A DNA stretch of 64,000 bases from NCBI GenBank assembly GCA_015075375.1, contig JABTUM010000004.1:620001-684000 (forward strand). The letters are read 5' to 3'. The notes under the pieces are model-generated. The model made no database searches. It saw only the letters and a program-made list of their open reading frames with translations, and was not told where the DNA came from. Numbering within the stretch: the stretch's first letter is position 1; each line of letters starts with the position of its first letter. Below, piece by piece: positions 9,250 through 18,878 of this stretch. The translations under genes were made by a program, and so were the position numbers. This DNA is from Planctomycetota bacterium (GTDB taxonomy: Bacteria > Planctomycetota > SZUA-567 > H5-PLA8).

Positions 9250-10806
9250 ATGCGTTGGTTCGTGCGCGGCGACATCGACGGCTTTTTCGGCCTCGCGCTC
9301 GATAACCTGATCCAGCTTCTGGTCATCGACGGGCTCTGCCGGGCCGTCATCGGAATGCCGCCCGAACTAGTCTACGGGCGCATCCTTCCGGGCGCGGCCG
9401 TCTCGCTGCTGGTGGGTAATCTGTTCTACGCTTGGCAAGCGCGGCAATTGGCGCGCGCCACCGGGCGCGACGATATCTGCGCGCTCCCCTACGGCATCAA
9501 CACGCCTTCGGTTTTCGTATACCTCTTCGCGGTGCTGCTCCCGGCGCGCGCTTCGGCCGAAGCCGCGGGCGCCGCCGATCCCACTCACGTGGCCTGGCAG
9601 GCCGGGCTGGTGGCCTGCTTCGGCTCGGGCCTGATCGAATTCGGCGGCGCGTTCGTCGCCGAATGGCTGCGCAAGGCCAGTCCGCGCGCGGCCCTGCTCT
9701 CCACGCTGGCCGGCATCGCGCTCACCTTCATCTCGTTGAACTTCCTCTTCCGCACCTTCGCCTCTCCGATGGTGGGGCTCGCGACCCTCGGGGTGCTCGT
9801 GGCAAGTTACTTCGGCCGCGTGCGCTTCAAGGGCGGCCTCCCCGGAGGTCTCGTCGCGGTCCTGCTCGGCGTGCTGCTCAGTTGGCTGACGGGACTCGCG
9901 CCGGTGCCCGGCGTGGAACTGAAAGGCGTCGGCTTCTACCCGCCGGTGCCGGTCTTCGGCGAACTCTGGGAAGCGCTGCGCGGCCCGCACGCGCTCGCGT
10001 ACTTTTCGGTCATCCTCCCCATGGGCGTCTTCAACGTGGTGGGCTCGATGCAGAACATCGAATCGGCCGAAGCCGCCGGCGACCGCTTCCCCACGCGCAG
10101 CGCGCTGGCCGCCAATGGCATCGGCACTCTGGCCGCGGCGTGCTTCGGAAGCTGCTTTCCGACGACCATCTACATCGGCCATCCGGGCTGGAAGGCCATG
10201 GGCGCGCGGGCCGGCTATTCGATTCTCAACGCCGGCTTCATGACCCTGCTCTGCCTCAGCGGCACGCTGGCTTACGTGGCTTGGGCCGTGCCGATCGAAG
10301 CCGGCATGGCGATCGTCCTCTACATCGGGATCGTGATTACCGCGCAGGCGTTCCAGAGCACGCCGCCCGCGCACGCCCCGGCGGCGGTGATGGGGCTCCT
10401 CGTCGGCGTAGGAGCGTACGCCTCGTTCCTGATCGGCAGCACGCTGCGCATTGCCGGGCACGCGCAGGCCTACGACGCGGCGCTGTACGCGGCCTTCGAA
10501 CGCGGCGACATCTACCTGCGCGGCGTATTTGCGCTCGAGCAGGGCATGATCTTCTCGGCCATGATCCTCGCCGCCGCCTTCGTGCACGTGATCGAACGCG
10601 AGTGGCGCCGCGCCGCGCTGTGGTGTCTGGCCGGAGCGGTCTTGTGCGCCTGCGGCCTCATGCACGCGTACGTCGAACTGCCGCACGGCGGAGCCGGCAT
10701 CGACCTGAGCTTCGATCCTGCGCGCCCTTGGGCGCTGGGTTATCTGGTCCTCGCCGGATGTTTCGCGCTCGCCCCGTGGCTCACCGATCCCGGCGAAGGG
10801 CATTGA
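9250..10806 (+). CDS. NCS2-like (xanthine/uracil-type) permease
   Basis: A 518-residue integral membrane protein when started at the ATG MRWFVRGDIDGFF; an upstream TTG start in frame adds unconvincing sequence. About 12-14 hydrophobic segments are visible. The region around residues 255-305 (NVVGSMQNIESAEAAGDRFPTR, then AANGIGTLAAACFGSCFPTT) resembles the conserved core of AzgA/NCS2 nucleobase permeases, where a mid-membrane acidic residue contacts the purine. The CALPYGINTPSVFVY stretch near residue 80 also fits. The ribosome site is weak. It stands upstream of the site-2 protease gene with 60 bp between. The family assignment is by pattern; the substrate could be a nucleobase or a related small anion. 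Confidence 0.75.
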   Translation: MRWFVRGDIDGFFGLALDNLIQLLVIDGLCRAVIGMPPELVYGRILPGAAVSLLVGNLFYAWQARQLARATGRDDICALPYGINTPSVFVYLFAVLLPARASAEAAGAADPTHVAWQAGLVACFGSGLIEFGGAFVAEWLRKASPRAALLSTLAGIALTFISLNFLFRTFASPMVGLATLGVLVASYFGRVRFKGGLPGGLVAVLLGVLLSWLTGLAPVPGVELKGVGFYPPVPVFGELWEALRGPHALAYFSVILPMGVFNVVGSMQNIESAEAAGDRFPTRSALAANGIGTLAAACFGSCFPTTIYIGHPGWKAMGARAGYSILNAGFMTLLCLSGTLAYVAWAVPIEAGMAIVLYIGIVITAQAFQSTPPAHAPAAVMGLLVGVGAYASFLIGSTLRIAGHAQAYDAALYAAFERGDIYLRGVFALEQGMIFSAMILAAAFVHVIEREWRRAALWCLAGAVLCACGLMHAYVELPHGGAGIDLSFDPARPWALGYLVLAGCFALAPWLTDPGEGH

Positions 10807-10866
10807 CGCTTCGCAAGCTTCCCGGCGTCTGCTATCTTCATCGCCGGCCCGGACTGCAAACGCGAC

Positions 10867-11637
10867 ATGCTCTTCGAACCGCAACGCACCGCGTACGACC
10901 TGCGCTTCACGCTGCTGCGCATCCCCACGCGCGTCCATCCGTTTTTCTGGCTCGGCTCCGTGCTCATGGGCTGGCACGAGAACGCGAAGCTCAGTTCGAT
11001 CCTGATCTGGGTCGCCTGCGTCTTCGTCTCGATCCTGCTCCACGAATTCGGCCACGCGCTGACGGCGCGGCATTTCGGCGCGCGCGGCACGCGCGTCTGG
11101 CTGTACACGCTCGGAGGCCTGGCGATCAGCGAAGGCGGCCTGACCCGCCGCCAGCGCATCGTCGAACTGCTCATGGGGCCCGGCGCGGGATTCATCCTCT
11201 TCGGATTGATCTACGGCGCCGGAAAACTGGAACTCTACGACCCTAGCACCCTGCACCCCTACGCCAGCCAAGCGCTCTGGCATCTTGAACACATCAACCT
11301 GTGGTGGGGGCTGGTGAACCTGATTCCCGTCTACCCGCTCGACGGCGGCCAGATCATGCGCGAGATCGTACTGGGCCGCCAAGGCGAACGCGGCAACGCG
11401 CTCGCCTTCGGCATCTCGATGGCCGCCGCGCTACTCGCCATACTAGGCTTCGCGGCTTGGGCGATTATTCAACAGGAACCGCTGAAGTCGATCTGGTGGC
11501 CCGTCCTGCTCTTCGGGGTTCTGGCTTACTACAGTTGGAAGCTCCGGCAGATGGCCGTGCAAGGCTACGGCTTCGGAGGCGAAGAACCGCGCCAGGCTTG
11601 GGAACGCGACCCGGACTGGTGGAAGCAAGGCAGGTGA
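10867..11637 (+). CDS. Site-2 protease family (M50) membrane metalloprotease
   Basis: A 256-residue membrane protein with the M50 signature: HEFGH at residues 59-63, inside a membrane helix, and the second motif PLDGGQ at about 157-162 (Asp159 is the third zinc ligand). Several other hydrophobic segments fit the compact SpoIVFB-like core. These enzymes cut membrane-spanning regulators or signal peptide remnants. The C-terminal tail is soluble and aromatic (ERDPDWWKQGR). It has no PDZ or CBS domain. The gene follows the permease by 60 bp and faces the Gfo/Idh/MocA gene end to end. The natural substrate is not apparent. Confidence 0.92.
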   Translation: MLFEPQRTAYDLRFTLLRIPTRVHPFFWLGSVLMGWHENAKLSSILIWVACVFVSILLHEFGHALTARHFGARGTRVWLYTLGGLAISEGGLTRRQRIVELLMGPGAGFILFGLIYGAGKLELYDPSTLHPYASQALWHLEHINLWWGLVNLIPVYPLDGGQIMREIVLGRQGERGNALAFGISMAAALLAILGFAAWAIIQQEPLKSIWWPVLLFGVLAYYSWKLRQMAVQGYGFGGEEPRQAWERDPDWWKQGR

Positions 11638-11666
11638 TCGTCTAGCAGCCCCCATACCCTTCGCGG

Positions 11667-12692
11667 CTACTCCACCTTCACCGGCCGGCCTTCCGCGGCG
11701 CTTTGATCGGCGGCCAGACACGTGCGGTGCGAGAGCACGCCTTCGTCGAAGCCGAACTGCGGCGCGCGGTCTTCGCGAATCGCCGCGGCGAAATCCTTGA
11801 AGAGCGCCGTGTACGGATGATGCGCCACGTCGCCGCTGTCCACCAGCGGCACATGCAGCGCGCTCCAGCCCGACTTGTCCAGGCCCTTGAACGTGTTGCT
11901 GTGGAACTTCTCGTTCCAGACACTCCCTTCGCTCCCGACGAGATGAACGTTGAACAAGTACGGCTGGAAGCAGTCGATCACGCTCGCCGTCTTGCCCACC
12001 GCCCCGTTCTCGAACTTAATCAGCGTGCTGCTCGTCGTCGGGTAATCGTACGCCTGAAAATACGGGTGCGCCGATTGCGCCGCGTAGCTCATCACCTCCA
12101 CGGGTTTCGAGCCCATCAGCCAGATCAGCGCGTCCAACGCGTGGCAGCCGGCGGTCAGCAGCGAACTCCCGCCGAACGCCTTCTTCTTGTTCCACTCGTA
12201 TTGCCCGTACCACGGCCCGATCCCGTGATAGTAGTCGATCTCGCCGTAGTGCAGCTTGCCCATCAGGCCGCGGTCGAGCATCGCGCGGTAGGTCTGGAAC
12301 TGCCCCGCCACCCGCACCTCGAAGCAGACGCACGCTTTCACGCCGCTTTTCTTCACCGCCCGCTCCACGCGGTCCAGTCCCGGGCGGTCGATCGCCACCG
12401 GCTTCTCGATGATCAGGTGCTTGCCCGCCTGCGCCGCGATCTCGACTTGCTCCGGATGCATCGGGTGCGGCGTGCAGATGCTGATGACGTCCAATTCGGG
12501 GTCGGCGCACATCTTCTTGAAGTCGGTGTACGCGCGCACCGGCCCGCCGTGCTTCGCAGCGAGTTCCTTCTCGTCCAGCGCACGGCGCGAACAGATCGCC
12601 GTGACGCGCACGTTTTCCAGTTCGTGCAACGCCGTGATATGCGCTCCAGCCACCCAGCCGTACCCGACGATCCCGACGCGAAGCGGTTTCAT
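11667..12692 (-). CDS. Gfo/Idh/MocA family oxidoreductase
   Basis: A 341-residue NAD(P)-dependent sugar or inositol dehydrogenase-like protein of the usual length. The N-terminal Rossmann fold begins VGIVGYGWVAGAHITAL and the conserved EKPVAI motif (catalytic lysine) is present near residue 96. The C-terminal half keeps the family pattern LLTAGCHALDALIWLMG. The ATG follows AAGGAGGG. It is divergently transcribed from a second member of the family at 12856-13845, with 163 bp between that should hold both promoters. Substrate unknown; members in similar bacteria act on modified sugars. Confidence 0.92.
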   Translation of the reverse strand: MKPLRVGIVGYGWVAGAHITALHELENVRVTAICSRRALDEKELAAKHGGPVRAYTDFKKMCADPELDVISICTPHPMHPEQVEIAAQAGKHLIIEKPVAIDRPGLDRVERAVKKSGVKACVCFEVRVAGQFQTYRAMLDRGLMGKLHYGEIDYYHGIGPWYGQYEWNKKKAFGGSSLLTAGCHALDALIWLMGSKPVEVMSYAAQSAHPYFQAYDYPTTSSTLIKFENGAVGKTASVIDCFQPYLFNVHLVGSEGSVWNEKFHSNTFKGLDKSGWSALHVPLVDSGDVAHHPYTALFKDFAAAIREDRAPQFGFDEGVLSHRTCLAADQSAAEGRPVKVE

Positions 12693-12855
12693 GACCGGCC
12701 CTCCTTGGATGGGATAGCAACGCGCTTACTGTAGGCGCGCGCGGGCGTGCGGCAATCCGCAAACCGCGGTGCGCGGCGTGCTCGATTCTTGCCGTTTGAA
12801 GTTTTGCCTTTGCGTTATGCTGAATCGGTAACGCCTCTACTTTAAGGAACGCCCC

Positions 12856-13845
12856 ATGTCCGCCCCGCGCGTAGTGGTCATCGGCTGCGGCAACCTCTCG
12901 CAGCGCCAGCACCTTCCCAGCCTCGCGCAGTTGCAGCGCATGAAGCGCTGCGTCTTCGCCGCAGTCTGCGATCTGAACGGCGACCTGGCCGCCGCGGCGG
13001 CAAAAAAGTTCGGCGCGCGTGCGGCGTACACCGATATCGATACGATGCTTCGTGAAGCGAAGCCCGACGGTGTCGCGGTGATCGTCCCCGTCGTCGCCAC
13101 GGCGGCCGTGGCCGGCGCGATCCTGCGCAAAGGCTACCCCACGATCCTCGAAAAGCCGCCGGGGCATTCGGCGGCGGCCTGCAAAAGCCTGATCCGGTCC
13201 GCCCAAGCCGGCCGCGCGAAGCACATGGTCGCTTTCAACCGCCGCTTCTGCCCCCCGCTGGTGCAAGGACGCGCCGAAGTGCTCAAGCGCGGGGCGATCA
13301 AGGGCGCCAGCGGCCTCATGTACCGCAACCGCCGCCACGATCCCGATTTCTGGTCCACCGCGATTCACAGCATCGACGCGCTTCGGTTTCTGGGCGGCGA
13401 CGTCGACCGCGTGATCGTCGACAAGCGCCGCCTGCGCGGCGATCAACGGCATGCCTTCACCCTCATTTTCGAATACGCCAACGGCGGCGTGGGCACGCTG
13501 AACGTGCGCCCCGAAGCGGGGGTCTCGATCGAGCGGTACGAGATCTTCGGCGCCGAATGCGTGGCCCTGGTTCGCAGCGGCGTCGGCTGGCTGATCGATC
13601 AGCCCGGTTTCTGCGACCTGTACGAATGCGGCAAAGCCGTCCAGCTACCCGACCCGTTCAAGCCGTTCGCGCGTTTTCCGAAAGCCCTGAGCGATCCTGT
13701 CAACGGCGGCTTCTTCGGCGAAGAAGCCGCCTTCGTCGAAGCGCTGCGCACGGGAAAATGGTCCGGTCCCACCGTCGCCGAGTCGCTGGCCAGCGTCGAA
13801 ATCGCGCTCGCCATGCAGGCCGGGCGAAGCTGGCGCCGCAGGTAA
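12856..13845 (+). CDS. Gfo/Idh/MocA family oxidoreductase, second copy
   Basis: A 329-residue protein of the same superfamily as its divergent neighbour but only distantly similar to it. The nucleotide-binding start is VVVIGCGNLSQRQHLPSLAQ, the lysine motif is ILEKPPGHS near residue 97, and the substrate-domain signature is DFWSTAIHSIDALRFLGGD. The ATG follows AAGGA at eight bases. The Sel1-repeat lipoprotein gene begins 12 bp after its stop, so these two form an operon. Substrate not evident from sequence. Confidence 0.92.
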   Translation: MSAPRVVVIGCGNLSQRQHLPSLAQLQRMKRCVFAAVCDLNGDLAAAAAKKFGARAAYTDIDTMLREAKPDGVAVIVPVVATAAVAGAILRKGYPTILEKPPGHSAAACKSLIRSAQAGRAKHMVAFNRRFCPPLVQGRAEVLKRGAIKGASGLMYRNRRHDPDFWSTAIHSIDALRFLGGDVDRVIVDKRRLRGDQRHAFTLIFEYANGGVGTLNVRPEAGVSIERYEIFGAECVALVRSGVGWLIDQPGFCDLYECGKAVQLPDPFKPFARFPKALSDPVNGGFFGEEAAFVEALRTGKWSGPTVAESLASVEIALAMQAGRSWRRR

Positions 13846-13857
13846 CAGGAGCACGCC

Positions 13858-14778
13858 ATGCATCGGCTTCCCGTTGCGAACGCTTACCGGCCATTCAAAC
13901 TCGCCTGGGAAGGGTTGCTCCTGGGCCTGATCGCCGTGGCCCTTTCGGCCTGCAGCAACTCGGAGAAGACCGTTCCGCCCGAACCTCCGGCGCCCGCGGA
14001 TAAGACCGGTGCAAATCTCAGCATCGCCGAATTGGAGCAACCCGCCCAGAAGGGCGACGCCGAGGCCGCCTCGGAATTGGGGCTGCGTTACTTCCAAGGC
14101 CAGGACGTAGCCAAGGACTTGCCCAAAGCCGCCAAGTATTTTCAGGATGCCGCACGGCTCGGGCATACGCATGCCATGTTCAACCTGGCCGTCATGTACC
14201 AGCACGGGCAAGGCGTATCGAAGGACGAGAAAGAATCGTTCGGTTGGTATCTGAAGGCCGCCGAGTTGGGCCATGCCGACGCCGCCAAGTTCACCGGGCT
14301 CATGTACAAGCTGGGCGTCGGCACCGCCAAAGATCACGCTCAGGCGCTGCATTGGCTTCAGAAGTCGTACGAGTTCGGCAATGCGAAAGCCGCGAGCAGC
14401 ATCGCGGAGATTTACCTCAAGGGTACCGCGGGGGAAGTGGATAACGCGAAAGCGCGCGAATGGTACCTGCTGGCGGCGCGCAACGGGGATCCCATCGCCT
14501 ACGCGCATCTGGGCATGATCTACTCCCAGGGCTTAGGAGTGGCCCAAGACGAGGCGGAAGCTCAAAAGTGGATCCGTCTTGCCGACGCCGCCGGCATCGG
14601 CGCCGGGATCGCGGAAGCCGTCATGGCCGATTGGGAAAAGACCGACCCGGATATCCTGCACGGATTCGCGCTGCACCTGGAAGCCAAGGGCGAAGCCGGC
14701 CAAGCGCGCGCCGTCATGGAACGCGCCGCGCGCGCGGGCAGCCCCAAGGCCGCTCAATGGCTTAAAGAGCGGCCTTAG
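13858..14778 (+). CDS. Sel1-repeat lipoprotein
   Basis: A 306-residue protein. The N-terminal positively charged segment and hydrophobic stretch end in ALSAC, a lipobox, so the mature protein should be anchored by a lipid at the cysteine. A Pro-rich linker follows. From about residue 55 to 245 there are roughly five Sel1-like repeats, each with a two-helix pattern and the typical (A)xxLGxxYxxGxGVxxD signature (for example LGLRYFQGQDVAKD, LAVMYQHGQGVSKD, LGMIYSQGLGVAQD). Such proteins act as interaction scaffolds in envelope assembly or signalling. It sits 12 bp after an oxidoreductase gene with an AGGAG ribosome site. Confidence 0.9.
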   Translation: MHRLPVANAYRPFKLAWEGLLLGLIAVALSACSNSEKTVPPEPPAPADKTGANLSIAELEQPAQKGDAEAASELGLRYFQGQDVAKDLPKAAKYFQDAARLGHTHAMFNLAVMYQHGQGVSKDEKESFGWYLKAAELGHADAAKFTGLMYKLGVGTAKDHAQALHWLQKSYEFGNAKAASSIAEIYLKGTAGEVDNAKAREWYLLAARNGDPIAYAHLGMIYSQGLGVAQDEAEAQKWIRLADAAGIGAGIAEAVMADWEKTDPDILHGFALHLEAKGEAGQARAVMERAARAGSPKAAQWLKERP

Positions 14779-14808
14779 GAAAGCGCGCGATTCTTCAGCC
14801 CTGAAGCG

Positions 14809-17658
14809 TTACGGCTTCGGCGCTTCCGGCGCCGGAGCCGGCGCCGCGCCCGGCGGAACCACCGGCAGTCCGATCACCTGCGTGAAGCGCTCCGGGACGA
14901 CGTACTTCTTCACCGTCTCCATGAGCTGCTCTTTCGTAAAGCCGCTCATCTCCGCGATGTAGCCTTTCACGTATTCGAGCTTGTTGCCGCGGAAATCCAG
15001 ATCGCCCAGGATCGACAGCCACGTACCGGGTTCTTGGAACGACTTCTCCAGTTCGGTCTTGAATTGCTTGTGTGCGGTCTCGATCTCCTCGTCGGTGGGA
15101 CCGTCCTTGGCGAACGTCTCCACCACCTCCCGCGCGATCTTCGCCGCTTCGTCCACCTTCTCGGGATCGGCCGTGAAGACCACGCCAAGCAAGCCCGCTT
15201 CTCGGAACATCTGGCCGTTATCGGCGAAGCAGCCCGTGCTGTAAGTCAGCGCACGCTTCTCGCGGATCTCTTCGCGCAGCCGCACTTGCAGGATCTCCGC
15301 CGCCGCTTCGATCATCCGGAATTCGTGCACCGCGCGTTCGTCCGGCACGCGCCAGCCCATCACCACCTCGGCCCGCGGCGTGATCGTCTCCACCTTCACG
15401 GTCTCGATCTTCGGCCCGGCCGGGTATTCGATCTTGCGCAGCGGCTCCAGGTCCGCCGGCGTCGCCGTGCGCTTGGGCAGGCTGCCCAAGTACTTCGCGG
15501 CCAGTTCGACCATCTTCTCGCGCGGCAGGTCGCCCACGAACGCCGCTTCGATGTAGGCCCCGTTCAGCCGTTCGGCCAGCCACGCCTGACCGGCTTCCAT
15601 CGTCAGCGCATCGACCCGCGCCGGTTCGATCAGCTTCAGGCGGGAGTCGCCGCTGTAGAGCAGTTCGCGGAACTTCTCGCGCATGTGCCCGCGCACGTCC
15701 GTCTTGTGCTTCTCCAGCATCTGCTTCGTCCGGTCGCGCCAGTTCTTCAACGCCGACTCTTCGATCTTCGGTTCGGTCAGCAGCAGGTACGCCAGCCGGA
15801 AGCCTTCCTCAAGATCAGCCGGCGATCCGCCGACGGTCAAGGCGAAGTGATCGCGGCCCGCGCCGCCGCCCGCGCCGACGTTTTTGCCCGTCATCAGGTC
15901 CCGGATCGTCGTGCTGTCCAGCTTCGCCGTCGCCGCCTGCTGGAAGGCCAGCGCCGCCACGTCCGTCACGCCGCGGTTCTCGGGTTTCTCGTGAATCAGC
16001 CCGCCGCCCAGGGTGATCCGGCACGTCACTTGGTCTTTCTTGAAGTCCATCGACCGGAAATGCACACGCACGCCGTTCTCGAAGGTGACGGACAGGATGC
16101 CCAACTCGGCGTCCTCTTCCTGGCTGGCGATCTTTCCGGGCGTCGGATCCTTCTCGAGCAGGCTCTTGGGCCGTTCCTTCGCGGCCTTTCCGGCAACCTC
16201 CGTCGCTTCGGCCTTCGCCACCAATTCGCGGACCTGCGCTTCGGTGGGCACGGCCAGTTCGGCTTTCTCGGGCAGGGTGATGCTGACGAGGATGTTCTTG
16301 CCGTCGAAGTCCTGCGCGAATCCTTTCGAGACCTCTTCCGCCGTCAGGCCGGGCAAGAGCGCCTGCAGCAGTTCCAGCCGCTGCGCGGCGGACATCGGCT
16401 TGGTGCCTTCGCCCAGGTCCCCGTTCATCCGGCCCAGGAAGTTATGCGCGTCCTGCGTGCCTTCCGTGCGCACCGCCTGCTCGGCGCTCGATAGCGTGGA
16501 CTTCCGAGCGTCTTCCAGTTCCTGTTCGATGAAACCGTGCACGCGCGCACGCTTCAGCTCCACCAGCAGCGTCTCGAACATGACCGGCCACTTGTCCGGG
16601 TTACCGACCGCTTGCGCGGCCAGGTACAAGCACACGTTCAGAAAGTTCCCGCCGCCGGACCCCGCGCCCATGAACGGCGCCTTGCCCGTCTGAACCATTT
16701 CCGCCATGCGCCGGTTGAAAATCCAGCTCCCCACATCGCGCACCAATTCGGCGCGGAAATCGCCCACCGTCTTCGTTTCCGTCTTGGGCCGGATCGAGAT
16801 CACGGCCACCTCGCCCATCACCTGCTCGGGATCGGTGAAGATGCCCACCCGCGTATCCGTATAGGGCTGGATCGCCGGATCGGCGTTCGGCCGGATCGTC
16901 TCGGGCTTCTTCCAGCCGCTGAAATGGTCGGCGATCAGCTTCTCCAGCGCCGCCGGATCGGCGTCACCCACGACGATCAGCGTCGAATTGTCGGGACGGT
17001 AGTAGGCGCTGTAGTAGTCCTTGAAGCGCTCCTGATTGGCCGCCTTCAGCGTCTCTTCCACGCCGATCGGCACGCGCTTGGGCACGAGCGAGCCCGGCAG
17101 CATCACCGGCAGGCGCTTGTCCAGCAGCCGCTGCGCCGCGCCCTTGCGCGCCCGCATCTCTTCCAGCACCACGCCGCGCTCTTTTTCGATCTCTTCCGGC
17201 AGCAGGCTCAGGCGAAACGCCACGTCCGCGAAGTACGTCAATCCCTTGTTGATCGTCTCCGGCTCGGTATTCGGCAGCGCCAGGATGTACGTCGTCTCGT
17301 CGAAGCTCGTAAACGCATTCTGGTCCGCTCCGAAACGCATCCCCATCCCTTCGAAGAACTTGACCAGCGAGCCCGGCGGAAAGTTCTCCGAGCCGTTGAA
17401 GGCCATGTGTTCCAGGAAGTGCGCCAGTCCGCGCTGCTCGTCGCTCTCGTTCAGCGAACCGCTGCCGACATGCAGCCACATCCCCAGCTTGCCCGGCGGC
17501 GTCGCGTGCTGCCGGATCCAGTAGTTCATCCCATTCGGGAGCTGCCCCATTTTGACCTTGGGGTCCACCGGCAACGGAGCGTTCAAATCCACCGCGCCGG
17601 CCGACCCGGCCAGCAACAAGAGCGCCACCAAACACGTAACTCGAACCAGCGAACGCAT
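14809..17658 (-). CDS. M16 family zinc metallopeptidase (insulinase-like), secreted
   Basis: A 949-residue protein when started at the ATG at 17658, which has AAGGAG seven bases upstream and starts a signal peptide (MRSLVRVTCLVALLLLAGS). The inverted zinc motif is HFLEH (His80, Glu83, His84), followed by the usual EEIEKERGVVLEEMRARKG helix that carries the third ligand. The second half is another M16 domain without the zinc motif, as in two-domain PqqL/pitrilysin-like enzymes. The tail is proline/alanine-rich (APAPAPEAPKP). It should be a periplasmic or surface peptidase that degrades small peptides. It faces the Sel1 gene end to end. Length and layout are normal for the family. Confidence 0.93.
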   Translation of the reverse strand: MRSLVRVTCLVALLLLAGSAGAVDLNAPLPVDPKVKMGQLPNGMNYWIRQHATPPGKLGMWLHVGSGSLNESDEQRGLAHFLEHMAFNGSENFPPGSLVKFFEGMGMRFGADQNAFTSFDETTYILALPNTEPETINKGLTYFADVAFRLSLLPEEIEKERGVVLEEMRARKGAAQRLLDKRLPVMLPGSLVPKRVPIGVEETLKAANQERFKDYYSAYYRPDNSTLIVVGDADPAALEKLIADHFSGWKKPETIRPNADPAIQPYTDTRVGIFTDPEQVMGEVAVISIRPKTETKTVGDFRAELVRDVGSWIFNRRMAEMVQTGKAPFMGAGSGGGNFLNVCLYLAAQAVGNPDKWPVMFETLLVELKRARVHGFIEQELEDARKSTLSSAEQAVRTEGTQDAHNFLGRMNGDLGEGTKPMSAAQRLELLQALLPGLTAEEVSKGFAQDFDGKNILVSITLPEKAELAVPTEAQVRELVAKAEATEVAGKAAKERPKSLLEKDPTPGKIASQEEDAELGILSVTFENGVRVHFRSMDFKKDQVTCRITLGGGLIHEKPENRGVTDVAALAFQQAATAKLDSTTIRDLMTGKNVGAGGGAGRDHFALTVGGSPADLEEGFRLAYLLLTEPKIEESALKNWRDRTKQMLEKHKTDVRGHMREKFRELLYSGDSRLKLIEPARVDALTMEAGQAWLAERLNGAYIEAAFVGDLPREKMVELAAKYLGSLPKRTATPADLEPLRKIEYPAGPKIETVKVETITPRAEVVMGWRVPDERAVHEFRMIEAAAEILQVRLREEIREKRALTYSTGCFADNGQMFREAGLLGVVFTADPEKVDEAAKIAREVVETFAKDGPTDEEIETAHKQFKTELEKSFQEPGTWLSILGDLDFRGNKLEYVKGYIAEMSGFTKEQLMETVKKYVVPERFTQVIGLPVVPPGAAPAPAPEAPKP

Positions 17659-17829
17659 GCGGGACTCCTTGGGGTACGGGCAAGAAACGGAACACGCGCC
17701 AACACGCGGCTCCGAAAGCAGTAGGCAGACGCTTATTTTAAGGCAATGCTTCGACACCTTTTAAATGAGACGCACAGGAGCGGCAAGCTGCACTGAGATT
17801 TCTAACGCACCTCGCGCAATCGCGCCCCG

Positions 17830-18189
17830 CTAGCGGGGCGTGTCTCCTTGCGTGACGCCCACGCGCGGCGACTGCACGCCAGCCGCCAATTGCGTGATGC
17901 GCTGAAACGCGGCAAGGTACTCGCGAAAGGCCGTCTGCCCGCGAGCACTCAAGGCGTAATCGGTATGCGGCAGCTTACCCACAAAGCCCTTGCGCTCGTT
18001 CACGTACCCGGCCTCGACCAGCTTGGCCATGTGGCTCGAAAGATTCCCCCGGCTGAGCTGCGCCAAGCCCAGCAGAAAGTTGAAATCGGCCACCTCGCAC
18101 TCGTTGAGGATCGCCACGATCTTCAAGCGAGCGGCTTCGTGGATCAGCGGGTCGAGCCCGCCGTCGCGGCCGGAGATGGAGCGGCTCAT
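17830..18189 (-). CDS. Winged-helix transcriptional regulator (HTH_34/MarR-like)
   Basis: A 119-residue protein with a single winged helix-turn-helix: DPLIHEAARLKIVAILNECE, FNFLLGLAQLSRGNLSSHMAKLVEAGYV (recognition helix), then the wing FVGKLPHTDYALSARG. This is the pattern of the small HTH_34 group, which often controls the membrane-protein genes it is encoded with. The start overlaps the stop of the upstream membrane-protein gene by four bases (ATGA), so it is the last gene of a three-gene operon. It is a good candidate to bind the palindrome at 19555-19579 upstream of the operon. The stop codon lies inside an 18-bp palindrome (17823-17840). Confidence 0.88.
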   Translation of the reverse strand: MSRSISGRDGGLDPLIHEAARLKIVAILNECEVADFNFLLGLAQLSRGNLSSHMAKLVEAGYVNERKGFVGKLPHTDYALSARGQTAFREYLAAFQRITQLAAGVQSPRVGVTQGDTPR

Positions 18190-18878
18190 GCGTTGACCTT
18201 TTCCGGCTTACACGCCGCAAGCCAGCGCCGCCGCAAACACCAACCGGCCACGAGGAAACTCAACCCAGCCGGAGACATGAACATCCAGGAATGAACCAGA
18301 TTCGCTTCGGATACCCAGTGTATCGCGAACATGACCCAGCCAGCCGCCAAGGCCGCCCAAGCGTACTCCCAGAAGCGCAGCTTCCAGGCGTGCCAAGCCA
18401 GCACAAGCGCCGCACAACCGAAGCCGCCCGTCCACACCAGCATCGCGGCCAAATCGTCGTTGGGAACGACTTCGAACCAGATCGCACAAGCGCTTAACGC
18501 GAAGATCAGCACCGCCACGGCAATCGCCGCATACGTCCACGCCGCGGGCACCGCCGGCCAGGAAGCGTGCGGCATCCCCTCCTCGATGGCGCGGCTCGCG
18601 CGCCGCTGCAGGATCTGGCGCACCCACATCCCGCCGCCTACGAAAAACACTTCGGCTCCCACGAAAATCCAGAGTCGCGTACGCCCATCCACGCCATCCA
18701 AGAGAACGTCCGGATTCAGAGCAAACAGCAACCCCGTGACGAGAATCGCCGCGCCCACGGCAAACAGGATGACCCACCAGCGCCCCGCCGATTGCGTCCG
18801 CCGCGCCTCGAACGCCAGCGCCAGCGCGCTTTGCGGATCGAGCGGCAACGGTGCGCCCGTCGCTCGAAGCGTGCTCAT
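18186..18878 (-). CDS. Multi-spanning membrane protein, unknown (operon gene 2)
   Basis: A 230-residue protein starting at the ATG at 18878 (GGAGG upstream). After a 35-residue polar start it has about six hydrophobic segments (for example WWVILFAVGAAILVTGLLFAL, AAIAVAVLIFALSACAIWF and YAWAALAAGWVMFAIHW). I do not recognise the family. Its start overlaps the stop of the upstream membrane-protein gene by four bases, and its stop overlaps the regulator start likewise, so the three are translationally coupled. Gene pairs of this kind with a small winged-helix regulator are common and are usually of unknown role. Confidence 0.82.
   Translation of the reverse strand: MSTLRATGAPLPLDPQSALALAFEARRTQSAGRWWVILFAVGAAILVTGLLFALNPDVLLDGVDGRTRLWIFVGAEVFFVGGGMWVRQILQRRASRAIEEGMPHASWPAVPAAWTYAAIAVAVLIFALSACAIWFEVVPNDDLAAMLVWTGGFGCAALVLAWHAWKLRFWEYAWAALAAGWVMFAIHWVSEANLVHSWMFMSPAGLSFLVAGWCLRRRWLAACKPEKVNA

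Noticed and set aside
17823..17840. 18-bp G+C-rich palindrome over the regulator's stop codon as a terminator
   Set aside because: A good stem, but no uridine tract follows on the minus strand, so it is not supported as an intrinsic terminator.
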